Source: Micromonospora luteifusca
Lineage (GTDB): Bacteria > Actinomycetota > Actinomycetes > Mycobacteriales > Micromonosporaceae
Assembly (NCBI RefSeq): GCF_016907275.1
Contig: NZ_JAFBBP010000001.1
Location: 1,612,001-1,676,000, forward strand
Length of the DNA stretch: 64,000 bases
Direction of reading: 5' to 3'
The position numbers and the translations under genes were made by a program. Under the pieces are notes generated by a model. It was not told the DNA's origin and did not search any database. It saw nothing but the letters and a program-made list of their open reading frames with translations. This document shows positions 34,213 through 43,108 of this stretch, one piece after another (the stretch's first letter is position 1; the number at the start of each line of letters is the position of its first letter).

Positions 34213-35295
34213 ATGCCCAGCGTGAGTGACCTGCACAGCATCGGCGAGCTGGCCCGGGCCAGCGGCCTGACCGTCAGCGCGCTGCGCTTCTACGACTCGG
34301 CGGGGGTGCTGGAGCCGGCCCTGGTCGACCCGGTGACCGGTTACCGCTGGTACACCGACGAGCAGATCACCCCGGCCCGGCTGGTAGCCGGGCTACGCCG
34401 GATCGGCATGCCGGTGCCGGAGATCGCCGCCGCGGTACGCGCCGACCCGGCGGCGGTGCACCAACTGCTCGACACGCACCTGCGGCGGCTGGCGGACGGG
34501 CTCACCGACGCCCGTCGTGAGGTCACCCGGCTCCGGGCCCTGGTGGATCCGGCCCGGCCCGTCACCACCATGCTGCTGCTCTCCCCCGCCGGCCTGGCCG
34601 CCGCGTTGGACGCGGTGCGTTTCGCCGTCGGCACCGACCCGGAGCTGCCGATGCTCTCCGGCGTGCTGCTCGACGTGGAGCCCGACGCCGTCCGGCTCGT
34701 CGCCACCGACCGGCACCGGCTCGCGCTGGCTCGGGCCGAGGCGGACGTCGACGGTCCGCCGGTGCGGGTGTTCGTTCCCGTGGCCCTCGTCGACGAACTC
34801 CGCGCACTGCTCGACGCCGCCGACCCCCGGCCGGTACGGCTGACCGTGGCGGGCACGGACCTGCGGGTGCTGGTGGCCGGCCGGACGCTGACCGGCACCG
34901 CCCTGCCGTACGACTTCCCGGACTACCGTCGGCTGCTGCGCGACGCCGTCGGCGAGCGGCCGGACGCTCGCCGGATCCCGGTGGACGTGGCCGCGCTGAG
35001 CGCCGCGCTGGCCGACCCGGCGGCTCCCACGGTCGCCCGTGAGTACGGGGGCAGGCCGCTGGCGGTCACCGTGCTCGGCCTCGACGACCAGGGCAGCCTG
35101 TGCCTGCTCCCCGCCACGGAGCTGACCTCCGACGAACTGCGGATCGGGGTCGACGGTGGATATCTGCTGGACGCGTTGAACGCGGCCGGCGCACCTCAGC
35201 TGGTGTTGGAACTGGACGGGCCGATCGCCCCGCTGGCCGTACGCCGCCCGGATGACGCGGAGACCTACTCCGTGCTGATGCCGATCCGGCTCTGA
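34213..35295 (+). CDS. MerR helix-turn-helix fused to a DNA sliding clamp (beta)-like region
   Basis: 360 residues with SD GAGGGGG. Residues 7-75 are a MerR-type winged helix: SIGELARASGLTVSALRFYD and GYRWYTDEQI. A coiled coil (about 78-112) follows. From about 117 the protein looks like domains II and III of DNA polymerase III beta: PMLSGVLLDVEPDAVRLVAT then DRHRLALARA, YDFPDYRRLL, YLLDALNAAG, and a C-terminus ending VLMPIRL that matches the MPMRL tail lining the peptide pocket of true clamps. Domain I is missing. The fold assignment is by motif; the function (clamp-ligand-responsive regulator?) is unproven. It lies just before serS. Confidence 0.85.
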   Translation: MPSVSDLHSIGELARASGLTVSALRFYDSAGVLEPALVDPVTGYRWYTDEQITPARLVAGLRRIGMPVPEIAAAVRADPAAVHQLLDTHLRRLADGLTDARREVTRLRALVDPARPVTTMLLLSPAGLAAALDAVRFAVGTDPELPMLSGVLLDVEPDAVRLVATDRHRLALARAEADVDGPPVRVFVPVALVDELRALLDAADPRPVRLTVAGTDLRVLVAGRTLTGTALPYDFPDYRRLLRDAVGERPDARRIPVDVAALSAALADPAAPTVAREYGGRPLAVTVLGLDDQGSLCLLPATELTSDELRIGVDGGYLLDALNAAGAPQLVLELDGPIAPLAVRRPDDAETYSVLMPIRL

Positions 35296-35387
35296 ACCCG
35301 GCCATCGCTCCCCGCCCCGGGCCGACGGGGCCGCGACGGTAGCATCTGGTGGTCCACCTGACCCCGGACGGAGGCAGACGGAGCAGC

Positions 35388-36677
35388 ATGCTCGACATGG
35401 AGTTGATCCGGAAGGATCGCGAGGCGGTGGCGACCGCGCTGGCGAAGCGTCTGGATCCCGCCGAGGTCACCCGTGCCCTGGACGAGATCCAGCGGCTCGA
35501 CCAGGAACGACGCAACCTGATCACCGAGATCGACGCCGAGCGGCAGCGCCGCAAGGCGGAGGCCCGGGCGTACGCGCAGGCGAAACGTGCCGGCGAGGAG
35601 CCACAGGCCAGTGCGCCGGAGGCTGAGCGTAAGCAACTCGCCGAGCTGGAGTCCCAGCTGGACGAGGTGCAGTCCCGACTGCGTACGGCGATGAGTGAGC
35701 TGCCCAACCTGCCTGCCGACGACGTGGTGGCCGGCGGCAAGGAAGCCAACCGGGTGGTCAAGACCTTCGGAGCGCCACCGGCGATCGAGAAGGTCCGCGA
35801 CCACGTGGAGCTGAGCCGCTCGCTGGGCCTCGTCGACTACGAGCGCGGGGTCAAGCTCGGTGGGTCCGGTTTCTGGATCTACACGGGAGTCGGCGCCCGG
35901 CTGGAGTGGGCGCTGCTCAACTACTTCATCGACCAGCACGTCAGGGCCGGGTACGAATTCCTCCTCCCGCCGCACCTGCTGCTCGACACGGCCGGCTTCG
36001 CCGCCGGGCAGTTCCCCAAGTTCTACGACGACGTCTACCACCTGGACTCCGAATCCGCGCCGCGCGGCCAGTTCCTGCTGCCCACGTCGGAGACGGCGAT
36101 CCTCGGCGCCTACCAGGACGAGATCCTGGAGACCCCGAAGCTGCCGCTGAAGGCATTCGCGTACACCCCGTGCTACCGGCGGGAGTCGGCCGGTTCGCAC
36201 TCGGACGAGCGCGGCACGGTGCGGGGGCACCAGTTCAACAAGGTGGAGATCTTCCAGTTCACCCTGCCGGAACAGGCCGACACGGCACTGGAGGAGATGC
36301 TCGCCCACGCGGAGAGCCTGGTCGAGGGGCTGGGCCTGCACTACCAGCGCACCCTGCTCTCGGCCGGCGACGCCAGCGCCTCGATGAAGAAGACCCTCGA
36401 CATCGAGGTGTGGATGCCGAGCACCGGCAAGTACAAGGAGGTGTCATCGGTCTCCTGGGCCGGTGACTACCAGGCCCGGCGGGCGGCGATCCGCTACCGC
36501 GAGCCCGGTGCCAAGCAGACGCGCTTCGTGCACACCCTCAACGGCTCGGCGCTGGCCACGAGCCGGCTCTTCCCGGCGATCCTGGAGCAGTACCAGCAGG
36601 CCGACGGCAGTGTCCTGATCCCCGAGGTCCTCCAGGACCGCCTGGGCACCGACCGCCTGACCCCTCGCGCTAGCTAG
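35388..36677 (+). CDS. serS: Seryl-tRNA synthetase
   Basis: Class II synthetase charging tRNA-Ser (and tRNA-Sec where present). 429 residues from ATG 35388, with an N-terminal coiled-coil arm (about 25-105). Motif 2 appears as AYTPCYRRESAGSHSDERGT and motif 3 as FVHTLNGSALATSRLFPAIL. The distinctive KEVSSVSWAGDYQARRAAIR segment is the serine/ATP pocket region. Weak SD GGAG. A TAGCAT hexamer at 35340-35345 may be its -10. A perfect hairpin ends the transcript. Confidence 0.95.
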   Translation: MLDMELIRKDREAVATALAKRLDPAEVTRALDEIQRLDQERRNLITEIDAERQRRKAEARAYAQAKRAGEEPQASAPEAERKQLAELESQLDEVQSRLRTAMSELPNLPADDVVAGGKEANRVVKTFGAPPAIEKVRDHVELSRSLGLVDYERGVKLGGSGFWIYTGVGARLEWALLNYFIDQHVRAGYEFLLPPHLLLDTAGFAAGQFPKFYDDVYHLDSESAPRGQFLLPTSETAILGAYQDEILETPKLPLKAFAYTPCYRRESAGSHSDERGTVRGHQFNKVEIFQFTLPEQADTALEEMLAHAESLVEGLGLHYQRTLLSAGDASASMKKTLDIEVWMPSTGKYKEVSSVSWAGDYQARRAAIRYREPGAKQTRFVHTLNGSALATSRLFPAILEQYQQADGSVLIPEVLQDRLGTDRLTPRAS

Positions 36678-36687
36678 AGGACGGGTA

Positions 36688-36725
36688 GCGGGACTGGTGC
36701 GGCCGAACGTCCGCACCAGTCCCGC
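36688..36725. terminator. Perfect 15-bp hairpin after serS
   Basis: Arms 36688-36702 and 36711-36725 (GCGGGACTGGTGCGG and its complement) pair perfectly around an 8-base loop, 10 bases after the serS stop. It may also act on the convergent gene at 36810. Confidence 0.87.
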
Positions 36726-36809
36726 CGCCGTCCATTCGGGCCACGGGTGTGACGCCGTGGTCAATCCCGACGCGGAGCTGTTCCGGCTCCGCGGACAGGC
36801 GGTGCCGGT

Positions 36810-39800
36810 TCAGGCACCGAACACCTCCGCGTGGGTCAGCCGGGCGTCACCGGGCTGCCAGTCGGCGACCGCGATCGCCACGTACCGCCCGGAGGACCTG
36901 GTCGAGATGGTGGTCTCGGGTCGCGGCTTCGGGACCGAGGCGACCGCTACGTAGCCGAGTCCGTCGGCAGAGGTGGCTACGGTGATCGGCCGCCGCCGAC
37001 CGGGAGTCCAGGTCAGGCGGACCGATGCCAGATCCTGGAGCGATCCGAGGTCGATCACCAATCGGCCGTTCGGGCCGGGTTGCCAGGCGGTACCCGGGTC
37101 GCCGTCGACGGCGGCCGACGGGTCGGTCATGCCAGCCGGGAGCGGTGACGTCGGGTAGGTCGTCCGAGACCGGGCCAAGTCGCTGGTCGGCGTCACCGTC
37201 CCACCCGCGAACGCGACGTCCCGGCTGCGTCCAGCGGGTACCGTCACCCGCCGTCGGGCGTCGCCAGCCGCGGACTCCAGCTGCACCATCACGATGTGCT
37301 CGGCGGGTGCGGTGATTCGGAGGTGGTGCGAGTCGGTGACGTCGAACCGGGTACCGGCGGGAATCGCCTTCCCAGGCTGTGCCGCGGTCGCGGTGAACCG
37401 GGGCGGCTCGACGCGTGCGGTGGCGGCGGCAAGGTCGACCTGGTAGTTGGTGGTCCCCGATCCGGTGACCTGGCTTCCGCGGTACAGCCGCAGCGTGGCG
37501 CGCTGCGACAGCGTGACGGCCGCCGTCGTGATGTCGTCGTCGGACAGGTTGAACAGGCTCAGGTATCCGTCCGCGTCACTCACCCGCAACGCCTCCGGAC
37601 CGCCGCTGGGCAGGGTTCGAGACGCTGCGGCGGCCAGGGCCGACCTGCTCGCGCCCGCGTACCCCTCGATGATCAGCCGAGTGCTGCCGGTGGCCGGTCC
37701 GCTGGACAGGGTGACGGTGGTGGCGGTCACGGTGATCGGATTCTGGCTGTTGTGGACTACCAGACCCGCTCGTCCGTCGACGTCCAGCCAGGAGCCGGCG
37801 ATGGTCGGGCTGTCCGGCACAACCGCCGCGTCGCTCCAGTTGGTGCCGTCAAGAGAGGTCTGGATGACGTAGCGGGTGCCGTACGCGGTCTCCCAGTCCA
37901 GGCGTACGCCGCTGATGTCGACGGACTCGCCGAGGTCGACGGCGAGCCAACTGTCCGCGCGGCCGCGTTCCTCACGGGCGACCGCCCAGCGGGTGCCGGG
38001 GTTGCCGTCGGTCGCACGCGCTGCGGGGTAGGCGGGGTCGGCGGACGACGCCGTGGTGGGCCGGCCGGTGGCGAGGTCGACCCCGCTGGCGTCGAGCACG
38101 GCGAAGGCGAACAGCGAGTAGCCGTACTGGTTGGCGGGGGATCGGCCGAGCATCCGCACGTACCTGGCTGGACGAGGCGTAAAGCCGATCTGGTCGGTTC
38201 CGCCGTCGCCGACGCCCTGTTGTCCAGCCAGGGTGACGGACCCCTGTTCGCCGGTGAAGGTGCGGGTGCCGGTGAGCCCGGGTACGCCGGGCATGTCCAG
38301 GTTGAACAGGGTGAGCGCGCCCTCATCGGCACCGACGCCCGTGGTGGCGTACACGACCGTACCGGTGGGCAGCGTGACGTATCCGGCGGCGCCGCCGGCG
38401 ACGCGGAGAACCGTGGCCGTGGCGTCGAGACCGTCCCGGGCCGTGGTGTACGCAGCGGAGGTGCGGCCGAGGACCGGCGCGGACTGCCTCGGCAGCAGCG
38501 AGGCGGCCCGGGTGTCGAACAACCAGTTGTCGTGGGCGGGGGCCCACAGGAACGAGACGAACCCGGTCCTGCTGACCGCCGCGGCGAAGGCAGTCGGGGT
38601 TTGTTGGGCGGTCAGCCCGGCCTGCTCCCCGAAGTCCCGGGTGCCCGCCGCCGACGCGAAGAACGTGGTGCTGGCGACCGGCTCGACCACGCCGCCGTTG
38701 GCTGCCCGCCAGGAATGGAAGAGATAACTGATGGCGAGTTCGGCCCGGGCCTCGGGCTCGTACTTCGGCTCGCCGCTGAACTTGGTGAGCCGATTCTCGG
38801 GCGGGTAGTTCAGGTAGGGCATGAGCCGGGCGGCGAGGTCCGCCTCGGCCCGGGCGGCGTGCCGGTCGCCCTGGACCTGCGCGAGGAAGGCGAGCGGCAG
38901 GACATCACGGCCGTACAGGTGGTAGCGGTCCGCGACCATCGGCATGAAGGGTTCGCCAGCATCGCTGGCCATCAGCCGCATGGTCCGCCACAGCTGGGCG
39001 CCGCTGGGCTGCCGGGTGAGTGCCTCGGGGAGCGGTTGGCCGGCGGTCAGGAAGTGCGCGGCGGTACGGCCCGCGGTGCGCCACAGTTCTTCCTGGTAGT
39101 GCGGGCCGAAGGAGTCGTGATTCTCGACGAGGAACGTGTCGTGGATGTTGTGGGCGGTGTTCCAGTCCGCGACCGCCCGCCCGTCGACGACGGCGGGGTT
39201 GGCGCGGTCGGCTGCGGGTAGTCCGGTCGCGTTGAGCGTCCACGTCAGGAACCGGTCGCGCCAAGCCGCGGCTGCGGGGTCGTCCGTCGCCCAGGCCAAG
39301 CCGGGCGCGATCGCCTGGGCGTAAACCCCCATCTCCTCGAGCTTGGTGTCACCGATCCAGCCACCGGTGAGGCCGTTCGGCGTCCAACTGCCGCTCAGCG
39401 GGTCGTTACCGGTGCCGAGGGAATAGGCGTACGCGGCCTGCCCGCGGGCGATGCGGTCGACGTTGTTGCGTGTCACCTCGTCCAGTTCGGACCAGAGCAG
39501 TCGGGCGGCCAGGACGAAGTACAGCTCGAAGGTGCTGTCCCAGAACAGCTGTCGGCCCCACTCGGTGCCGCCGGCGAGCCGGTTGGTGGCCGCAAAACGG
39601 CGGATGGTGGCGACGGTATGGGCGTGCAGCGTGTCCCGGTCGACGCCTGCTGCCGCCGGGTCGTACCCGGGCGAGATGAGCAGGACCGCGTTACCGAGGA
39701 CGACCGCGAACCTGAAGTCCGCGAGGCGGTACGCGTTGATCGCCGGATCCCATTGCTCCTCGGCCCATCGGGTGTGGGCGAGCAGCAGGGCGTGGTAGGT

Positions 39801-39953
39801 GTTGGCAACCGGGCCGGTGGCCGCGGCCGGTGACGTGGGAGCGGCTGGCGCGGCCTGGGCGGCGGCGGGTCGGGCGATGGCGAGTCCAGCGCCGACGGCG
39901 CTGCCAAGGATGAGGAGCCGCCGCCTGCTCAACTCGAATTCGGATATACGCAT
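36810..39953 (-). CDS. Tat-exported carbohydrate-active candidate with two discoidin domains
   Basis: 1047 residues from ATG 39953 (SD GAAGGG); the upstream ATG at 39983 would overlap the operator. Twin-arginine-like signal ELSRRRLLILGSAVGAG, cleavage near AAQAAPA. Residues about 50-420 are Trp-rich and helical, resembling the alpha/alpha toroid of polysaccharide lyases or unsaturated glucuronidases. A beta-rich middle follows, then two F5/8C discoidin-like domains (about 645-760 and 945-1045) marked by ARATDGNPGTRWAVA and AVDGDPGTAWQPG, which usually bind sugars. Catalytic residues cannot be named. A LacI-type operator just upstream supports sugar-controlled expression. Confidence 0.75.
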   Translation of the reverse strand: MRISEFELSRRRLLILGSAVGAGLAIARPAAAQAAPAAPTSPAAATGPVANTYHALLLAHTRWAEEQWDPAINAYRLADFRFAVVLGNAVLLISPGYDPAAAGVDRDTLHAHTVATIRRFAATNRLAGGTEWGRQLFWDSTFELYFVLAARLLWSELDEVTRNNVDRIARGQAAYAYSLGTGNDPLSGSWTPNGLTGGWIGDTKLEEMGVYAQAIAPGLAWATDDPAAAAWRDRFLTWTLNATGLPAADRANPAVVDGRAVADWNTAHNIHDTFLVENHDSFGPHYQEELWRTAGRTAAHFLTAGQPLPEALTRQPSGAQLWRTMRLMASDAGEPFMPMVADRYHLYGRDVLPLAFLAQVQGDRHAARAEADLAARLMPYLNYPPENRLTKFSGEPKYEPEARAELAISYLFHSWRAANGGVVEPVASTTFFASAAGTRDFGEQAGLTAQQTPTAFAAAVSRTGFVSFLWAPAHDNWLFDTRAASLLPRQSAPVLGRTSAAYTTARDGLDATATVLRVAGGAAGYVTLPTGTVVYATTGVGADEGALTLFNLDMPGVPGLTGTRTFTGEQGSVTLAGQQGVGDGGTDQIGFTPRPARYVRMLGRSPANQYGYSLFAFAVLDASGVDLATGRPTTASSADPAYPAARATDGNPGTRWAVAREERGRADSWLAVDLGESVDISGVRLDWETAYGTRYVIQTSLDGTNWSDAAVVPDSPTIAGSWLDVDGRAGLVVHNSQNPITVTATTVTLSSGPATGSTRLIIEGYAGASRSALAAAASRTLPSGGPEALRVSDADGYLSLFNLSDDDITTAAVTLSQRATLRLYRGSQVTGSGTTNYQVDLAAATARVEPPRFTATAAQPGKAIPAGTRFDVTDSHHLRITAPAEHIVMVQLESAAGDARRRVTVPAGRSRDVAFAGGTVTPTSDLARSRTTYPTSPLPAGMTDPSAAVDGDPGTAWQPGPNGRLVIDLGSLQDLASVRLTWTPGRRRPITVATSADGLGYVAVASVPKPRPETTISTRSSGRYVAIAVADWQPGDARLTHAEVFGA

Positions 39954-39968
39954 GGTGGCCCTTCGGTG

Positions 39969-39982
39969 TGACAACGTTGTCA
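39969..39982. promoter_or_regulatory. Perfect LacI-family operator palindrome
   Basis: TGACAACGTTGTCA, a perfect 14-base palindrome with the central CG of LacI/GalR sites, 16 bases upstream of the exported enzyme start on the minus strand. A repressor bound here would block transcription. No cognate regulator gene is in the window. Confidence 0.7.
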
Positions 39983-40097
39983 AACAGACTCCGACGATCG
40001 TTTCCGGATGTCAAGACCAACGCCGCTGCCTGCCCTCAGGTTTGCGGCCGGCGGGTTCCGGTGCCGCGACCCGGGCGCCCCACCCCACCCAGCCCTC

Positions 40098-40154
40098 TGA
40101 TCATGAAGTTATTGCCCCGCGCCTCGGCGTGTCGTGGCGATAACCTCATGATCA
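40098..40154. repeat. Long imperfect palindrome at the end of the CcdA-like gene
   Basis: 17-base arms (40098-40114 and 40138-40154; TGATCATGAAGTTATTG against CGATAACCTCATGATCA) pair with two G-U-type differences around a 23-base loop. It includes the stop codon and the last 14 codons of the CcdA-like gene. It probably acts as terminator, and its AT-rich arms look unlike the host gene, so it may be an inserted REP-like element. Confidence 0.6.
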
Positions 40155-40990
40155 ACGGGCGGGTGGTGGAGGCGCTTGAGGAGGGGCGGGGTCAGGATCA
40201 GGATGGCCAGGGCGGCCAGGAGCACCGTCGGGCCGATCCGGTCCAGGGCATCGGCCAGGGTGTGCTGGACCTGGGCTGCCATCCGGATCACCGGATCGTG
40301 CAGCGCATCCCGGCGGCCGGCGGCCAGCCGCAACTCGTACCAGCCGTACCAGGCGACGTAACCGCCTGCGACCAGCAGCACCAGGCCGCTGAGGCGGGGC
40401 ACCAACGCGCCGGCGACGCGCAGTCGGGCCACCAGACCGTCGCGCAACAGCGCCACGCCGAGCGCGGCGACCGCGACCACCAGGCCCATCCCGAGGGCGT
40501 ACGCACCGAACAGCGCCAACCCGCGTCCCGTCGAGCCGGCTTGCAGGCTGGTCACCACGATGGCCAGGAACGGCGCGATGGCGCAGCCGAGCGACGCCAA
40601 CGCGTACGCCGCGCCGAACAACGCCATCGACGGCCACGAGCGTGTGAGCCGGGGTGCCCGGGCGGACCAGCCGGGAGCGGGCAGCCGCCGGCCGGCGAGC
40701 AACCAACAGCCGGCCACGACCAGCAGCACGCCGAGCGCCACGGTCAGCCATGGCAGCCGGGGCCGCAGCCAGCCGGCCAGCGGCGCGAGTGCCAGGCCGA
40801 ACGCGCCGAAGACCACCACGTACCCCAGGGTCAGCCCGGCCGCCGCGGTGAGCGCGCGGCCGACCGCGCCGCGGGTGTCCGACGCCCCGGCGACCAACAG
40901 CGAGAGGTACGCGGGCAGCAACGCGAAGCCGCACGGGTTGACCGCTCCGAGCATGCCTGCGGTCAGCGCGAGCAGCAGGGGGCCGGTCAC
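40109..40990 (-). CDS. CcdA-type thiol:disulfide transport membrane protein
   Basis: 293 residues, GTG start overlapping the upstream redoxin stop (GTGA). Six or seven membrane helices. The two redox Cys are in GAVNPCGFALLPAY (helix 1) and LASLGCAIAPFLAI (helix 4), the hallmark of CcdA/DsbD-gamma proteins, which pass electrons from cytoplasmic thioredoxin to extracytoplasmic thiol proteins. The partner is the TlpA-like lipoprotein encoded immediately upstream. The C-terminal tail VDHEVIATTRRGAGQ lies inside a palindrome and may be a late addition. Confidence 0.9.
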   Translation of the reverse strand: MTGPLLLALTAGMLGAVNPCGFALLPAYLSLLVAGASDTRGAVGRALTAAAGLTLGYVVVFGAFGLALAPLAGWLRPRLPWLTVALGVLLVVAGCWLLAGRRLPAPGWSARAPRLTRSWPSMALFGAAYALASLGCAIAPFLAIVVTSLQAGSTGRGLALFGAYALGMGLVVAVAALGVALLRDGLVARLRVAGALVPRLSGLVLLVAGGYVAWYGWYELRLAAGRRDALHDPVIRMAAQVQHTLADALDRIGPTVLLAALAILILTPPLLKRLHHPPVDHEVIATTRRGAGQ

Positions 40991-41604
40991 GCCCCGGCCA
41001 GCGCGGCGACCCGGGCGGTGATCGCCTCGCCGTCCAGGAAGCCCTGGTGGATCACCTTGCCGTCCCGGTCGATGATCACGAAGATGCTCTGCTCGGTCAC
41101 CTTGAACCGGCGCCAGAGCGCGCCCGCACGGTCGTCGATCTGTGGCATCCCGGCGAGGTCGAACTCGGTGACGAACTCCTTCATGGCCCGCTGCTCGCCC
41201 AGCCCGGCGATGCCGACGATCGGCACGGTGTCGCGGTATCGGGGCGCGACCTCGGCCACCGTCCAGGCCTGGCTGGCGCAGGTGGCGCACCACGGTGCCC
41301 AGAACCACAGCACCACGGGCCGGCCGGCGAACTGCGCCGCGTCGAACGCGGTGCCGGTGAGGGTGGTCCCGGTGAAGCGCAGGATGTCCGGGACCTGCGC
41401 CGGGGTGACGTCCGGCGAGCTGGTCGGGGTGGCGGCGGCCGGTGCGGTGGTGGCCGGTGCGGTGCCGGCGACCGCCGATGACGGCTTGGCCGTGCCGGTG
41501 CAGGAGACCGCACCGAGCAGGGCGGCGGTCAGCGCCGCAGCGGTGCCGGCCCGGCGGGCCACACCAACCCTGGACTGCCGCCTCCGTGCGTGCCACCTGC
41601 GCAT
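40987..41604 (-). CDS. TlpA-like thioredoxin-fold lipoprotein
   Basis: 205 residues from ATG 41604 (the ORF is open further upstream, but the signal sequence begins here). Lipobox LGAVSC, Thr/Pro/Ala linker, then a TlpA/ResA domain with active site FWAPWCATCASQ and the cis-Pro region. Acts outside the membrane as a disulfide reductase or oxidase, receiving electrons from the CcdA-like protein encoded next. Third gene of the minus-strand redox operon starting at 44709. Confidence 0.9.
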   Translation of the reverse strand: MRRWHARRRQSRVGVARRAGTAAALTAALLGAVSCTGTAKPSSAVAGTAPATTAPAAATPTSSPDVTPAQVPDILRFTGTTLTGTAFDAAQFAGRPVVLWFWAPWCATCASQAWTVAEVAPRYRDTVPIVGIAGLGEQRAMKEFVTEFDLAGMPQIDDRAGALWRRFKVTEQSIFVIIDRDGKVIHQGFLDGEAITARVAALAGA

Positions 41605-41644
41605 CCGCGTCTCCGTTCGACAGTCGTCGGGAAGGTGCCCTTCC

Positions 41645-43108
41645 CTATTCGGCCTTGGCGAGTCGGAGGGCCAGCTCCGGGCACACCTTGACCGCCTTGA
41701 GCGCACCTTCCCGCAGCCAGGTCGGCACGGGGGTGGGGGGGAAGGCGGGGTATCCGTTGGCGTCGAGCCGGATGAAGTCCGGTACCACGTGCGCGCAGAG
41801 CCCGTGCCCGTCGCAGCGCGACCAGTCCAGGGTGAGCTTCTGCGGGTTCGCGTCGGGTGCGCCGGGCAACCCCATCACGCCCTTGACCCGCCGGCCGCAG
41901 CCGTCGCCGGTGCTGTGCATCCGCAGGTCCTCGGTGAAGACCTCGATCGCGGAGAGCGCGAAGCGGGCGGTGCCGTCCGGGTGGCTGCACGCGCCCCGGC
42001 CCTTCACCTCACCGGCGGCGGCGCGCACCACGTCGGCCGGTTGGCTGCCGGCCACGGCCAGGTCGACGGCGCGGGCCAGGTCCGGCAGGCCCATCTTGCA
42101 CGGCCCGCACTGGCCGGCGGACTCACCGGCGAGATAGCGCACCACCTGGGCGGCCTCACCGAGCGGGCAGGTGTCGACCCCGAGCGGGACGATGATGCCC
42201 GCGCCGAGGGTGCCACCGACCGCGGCCAGGCCCTTGCGGGAGACCTCGGCCTGCTCCGCCGCCTCCGGCGTGATCCACTTGCCGTGGTAGCCACCCATCA
42301 GGATGCCCTGGGTGTCCGGGACCTCGCACAGGTCGAGGACATCGCGCAGCGGCATCCCGGCGGTGCACTCCACCACGGCCGGTCGGCCCGCTGCGCCGGT
42401 CACGGTGAGCAGTACGGTGCCCGGCTCGTCGTCGGTGCCGAGCGCCGCGTACTCGTACGGGCCGAGTCGCGCCCCGACGGCGAGTTGGGCGTACGTCTCG
42501 GCGTTGGACAGCAGGGTGGGCAGGCCGCTGACCCCGGAGTCGCTGGAGCGCTTCTTGGTGCCGGGCGGGATGTGCGGCAGCCCGTTGATCCCGTTGACCA
42601 GTGCGCCGCCCTCGCCGGAGATGAACCGGTGCGGCACGGTGACGATGGTGGTCGGCACCGGCATCCGGCGCTCTTCGAGGGCCTCCATCAACGAGTCCCG
42701 GCCGACCCCGTCGTCGGCCACGCCGATCACGATCTCGTCGGCGTCCAGCGCGTACGCGGCCAGCGCCGCGCCGTCCAGGATCAGGTGCGGTGCGCGGGTC
42801 AGCAGCACCTTGTCCTTCCAACTGGCCGGCTCCCCCTCGGTGGCGTTGACGACCACCACGGCGGCGAGGTCCTGCCGTTCGCAGGACTCCAGCACGGCGC
42901 GCAGTTTGCGGGCGAACGGGAAACCTGCCCCGCCCTTGCCCTTGAGCTGCATGCCCTCGGCGAGCCGGAGCAGTTGGGCCGGCTCCATCGGGCCGATCGG
43001 GCCGTGCACCTCCTCGTGCGCGGCCAGGTCGAGCCGGCCGTACTCGGCGAAGCCTGCGGTGAGCCGAGGCTCTCCCACGCAGGCAACCGGTGGCACCGCT
43101 GTCCGCAT
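41645..43108 (-). CDS. NuoF-like flavoprotein fused to a ferredoxin domain
   Basis: 487 residues; ATG 43108 overlaps the upstream stop (ATGA). FMN/NADH loop LKGKGGAGFPFARKL and NATEGEPASWKDKVLL are as in NuoF. A SLBB region follows, then GESAGQCGPCKMGL, where the first cluster Cys of NuoF (ESCGQC) is Ala, and a later GRGACSHPDG gives a further Cys. The last 70 residues form a single-cluster ferredoxin: CDGHGLCAHVVPDF and VCPELAL. Predicted to oxidise NADH and pass electrons via FMN and Fe-S to a partner, here likely the membrane haem protein encoded upstream. A complete Nuo complex is not encoded nearby. Confidence 0.88.
   Translation of the reverse strand: MRTAVPPVACVGEPRLTAGFAEYGRLDLAAHEEVHGPIGPMEPAQLLRLAEGMQLKGKGGAGFPFARKLRAVLESCERQDLAAVVVVNATEGEPASWKDKVLLTRAPHLILDGAALAAYALDADEIVIGVADDGVGRDSLMEALEERRMPVPTTIVTVPHRFISGEGGALVNGINGLPHIPPGTKKRSSDSGVSGLPTLLSNAETYAQLAVGARLGPYEYAALGTDDEPGTVLLTVTGAAGRPAVVECTAGMPLRDVLDLCEVPDTQGILMGGYHGKWITPEAAEQAEVSRKGLAAVGGTLGAGIIVPLGVDTCPLGEAAQVVRYLAGESAGQCGPCKMGLPDLARAVDLAVAGSQPADVVRAAAGEVKGRGACSHPDGTARFALSAIEVFTEDLRMHSTGDGCGRRVKGVMGLPGAPDANPQKLTLDWSRCDGHGLCAHVVPDFIRLDANGYPAFPPTPVPTWLREGALKAVKVCPELALRLAKAE

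Noticed and set aside
37296..39221. Plus-strand open frame of about 640 codons
   Set aside because: Shadow of the exported enzyme gene; no SD, no motif and glycine-rich filler.
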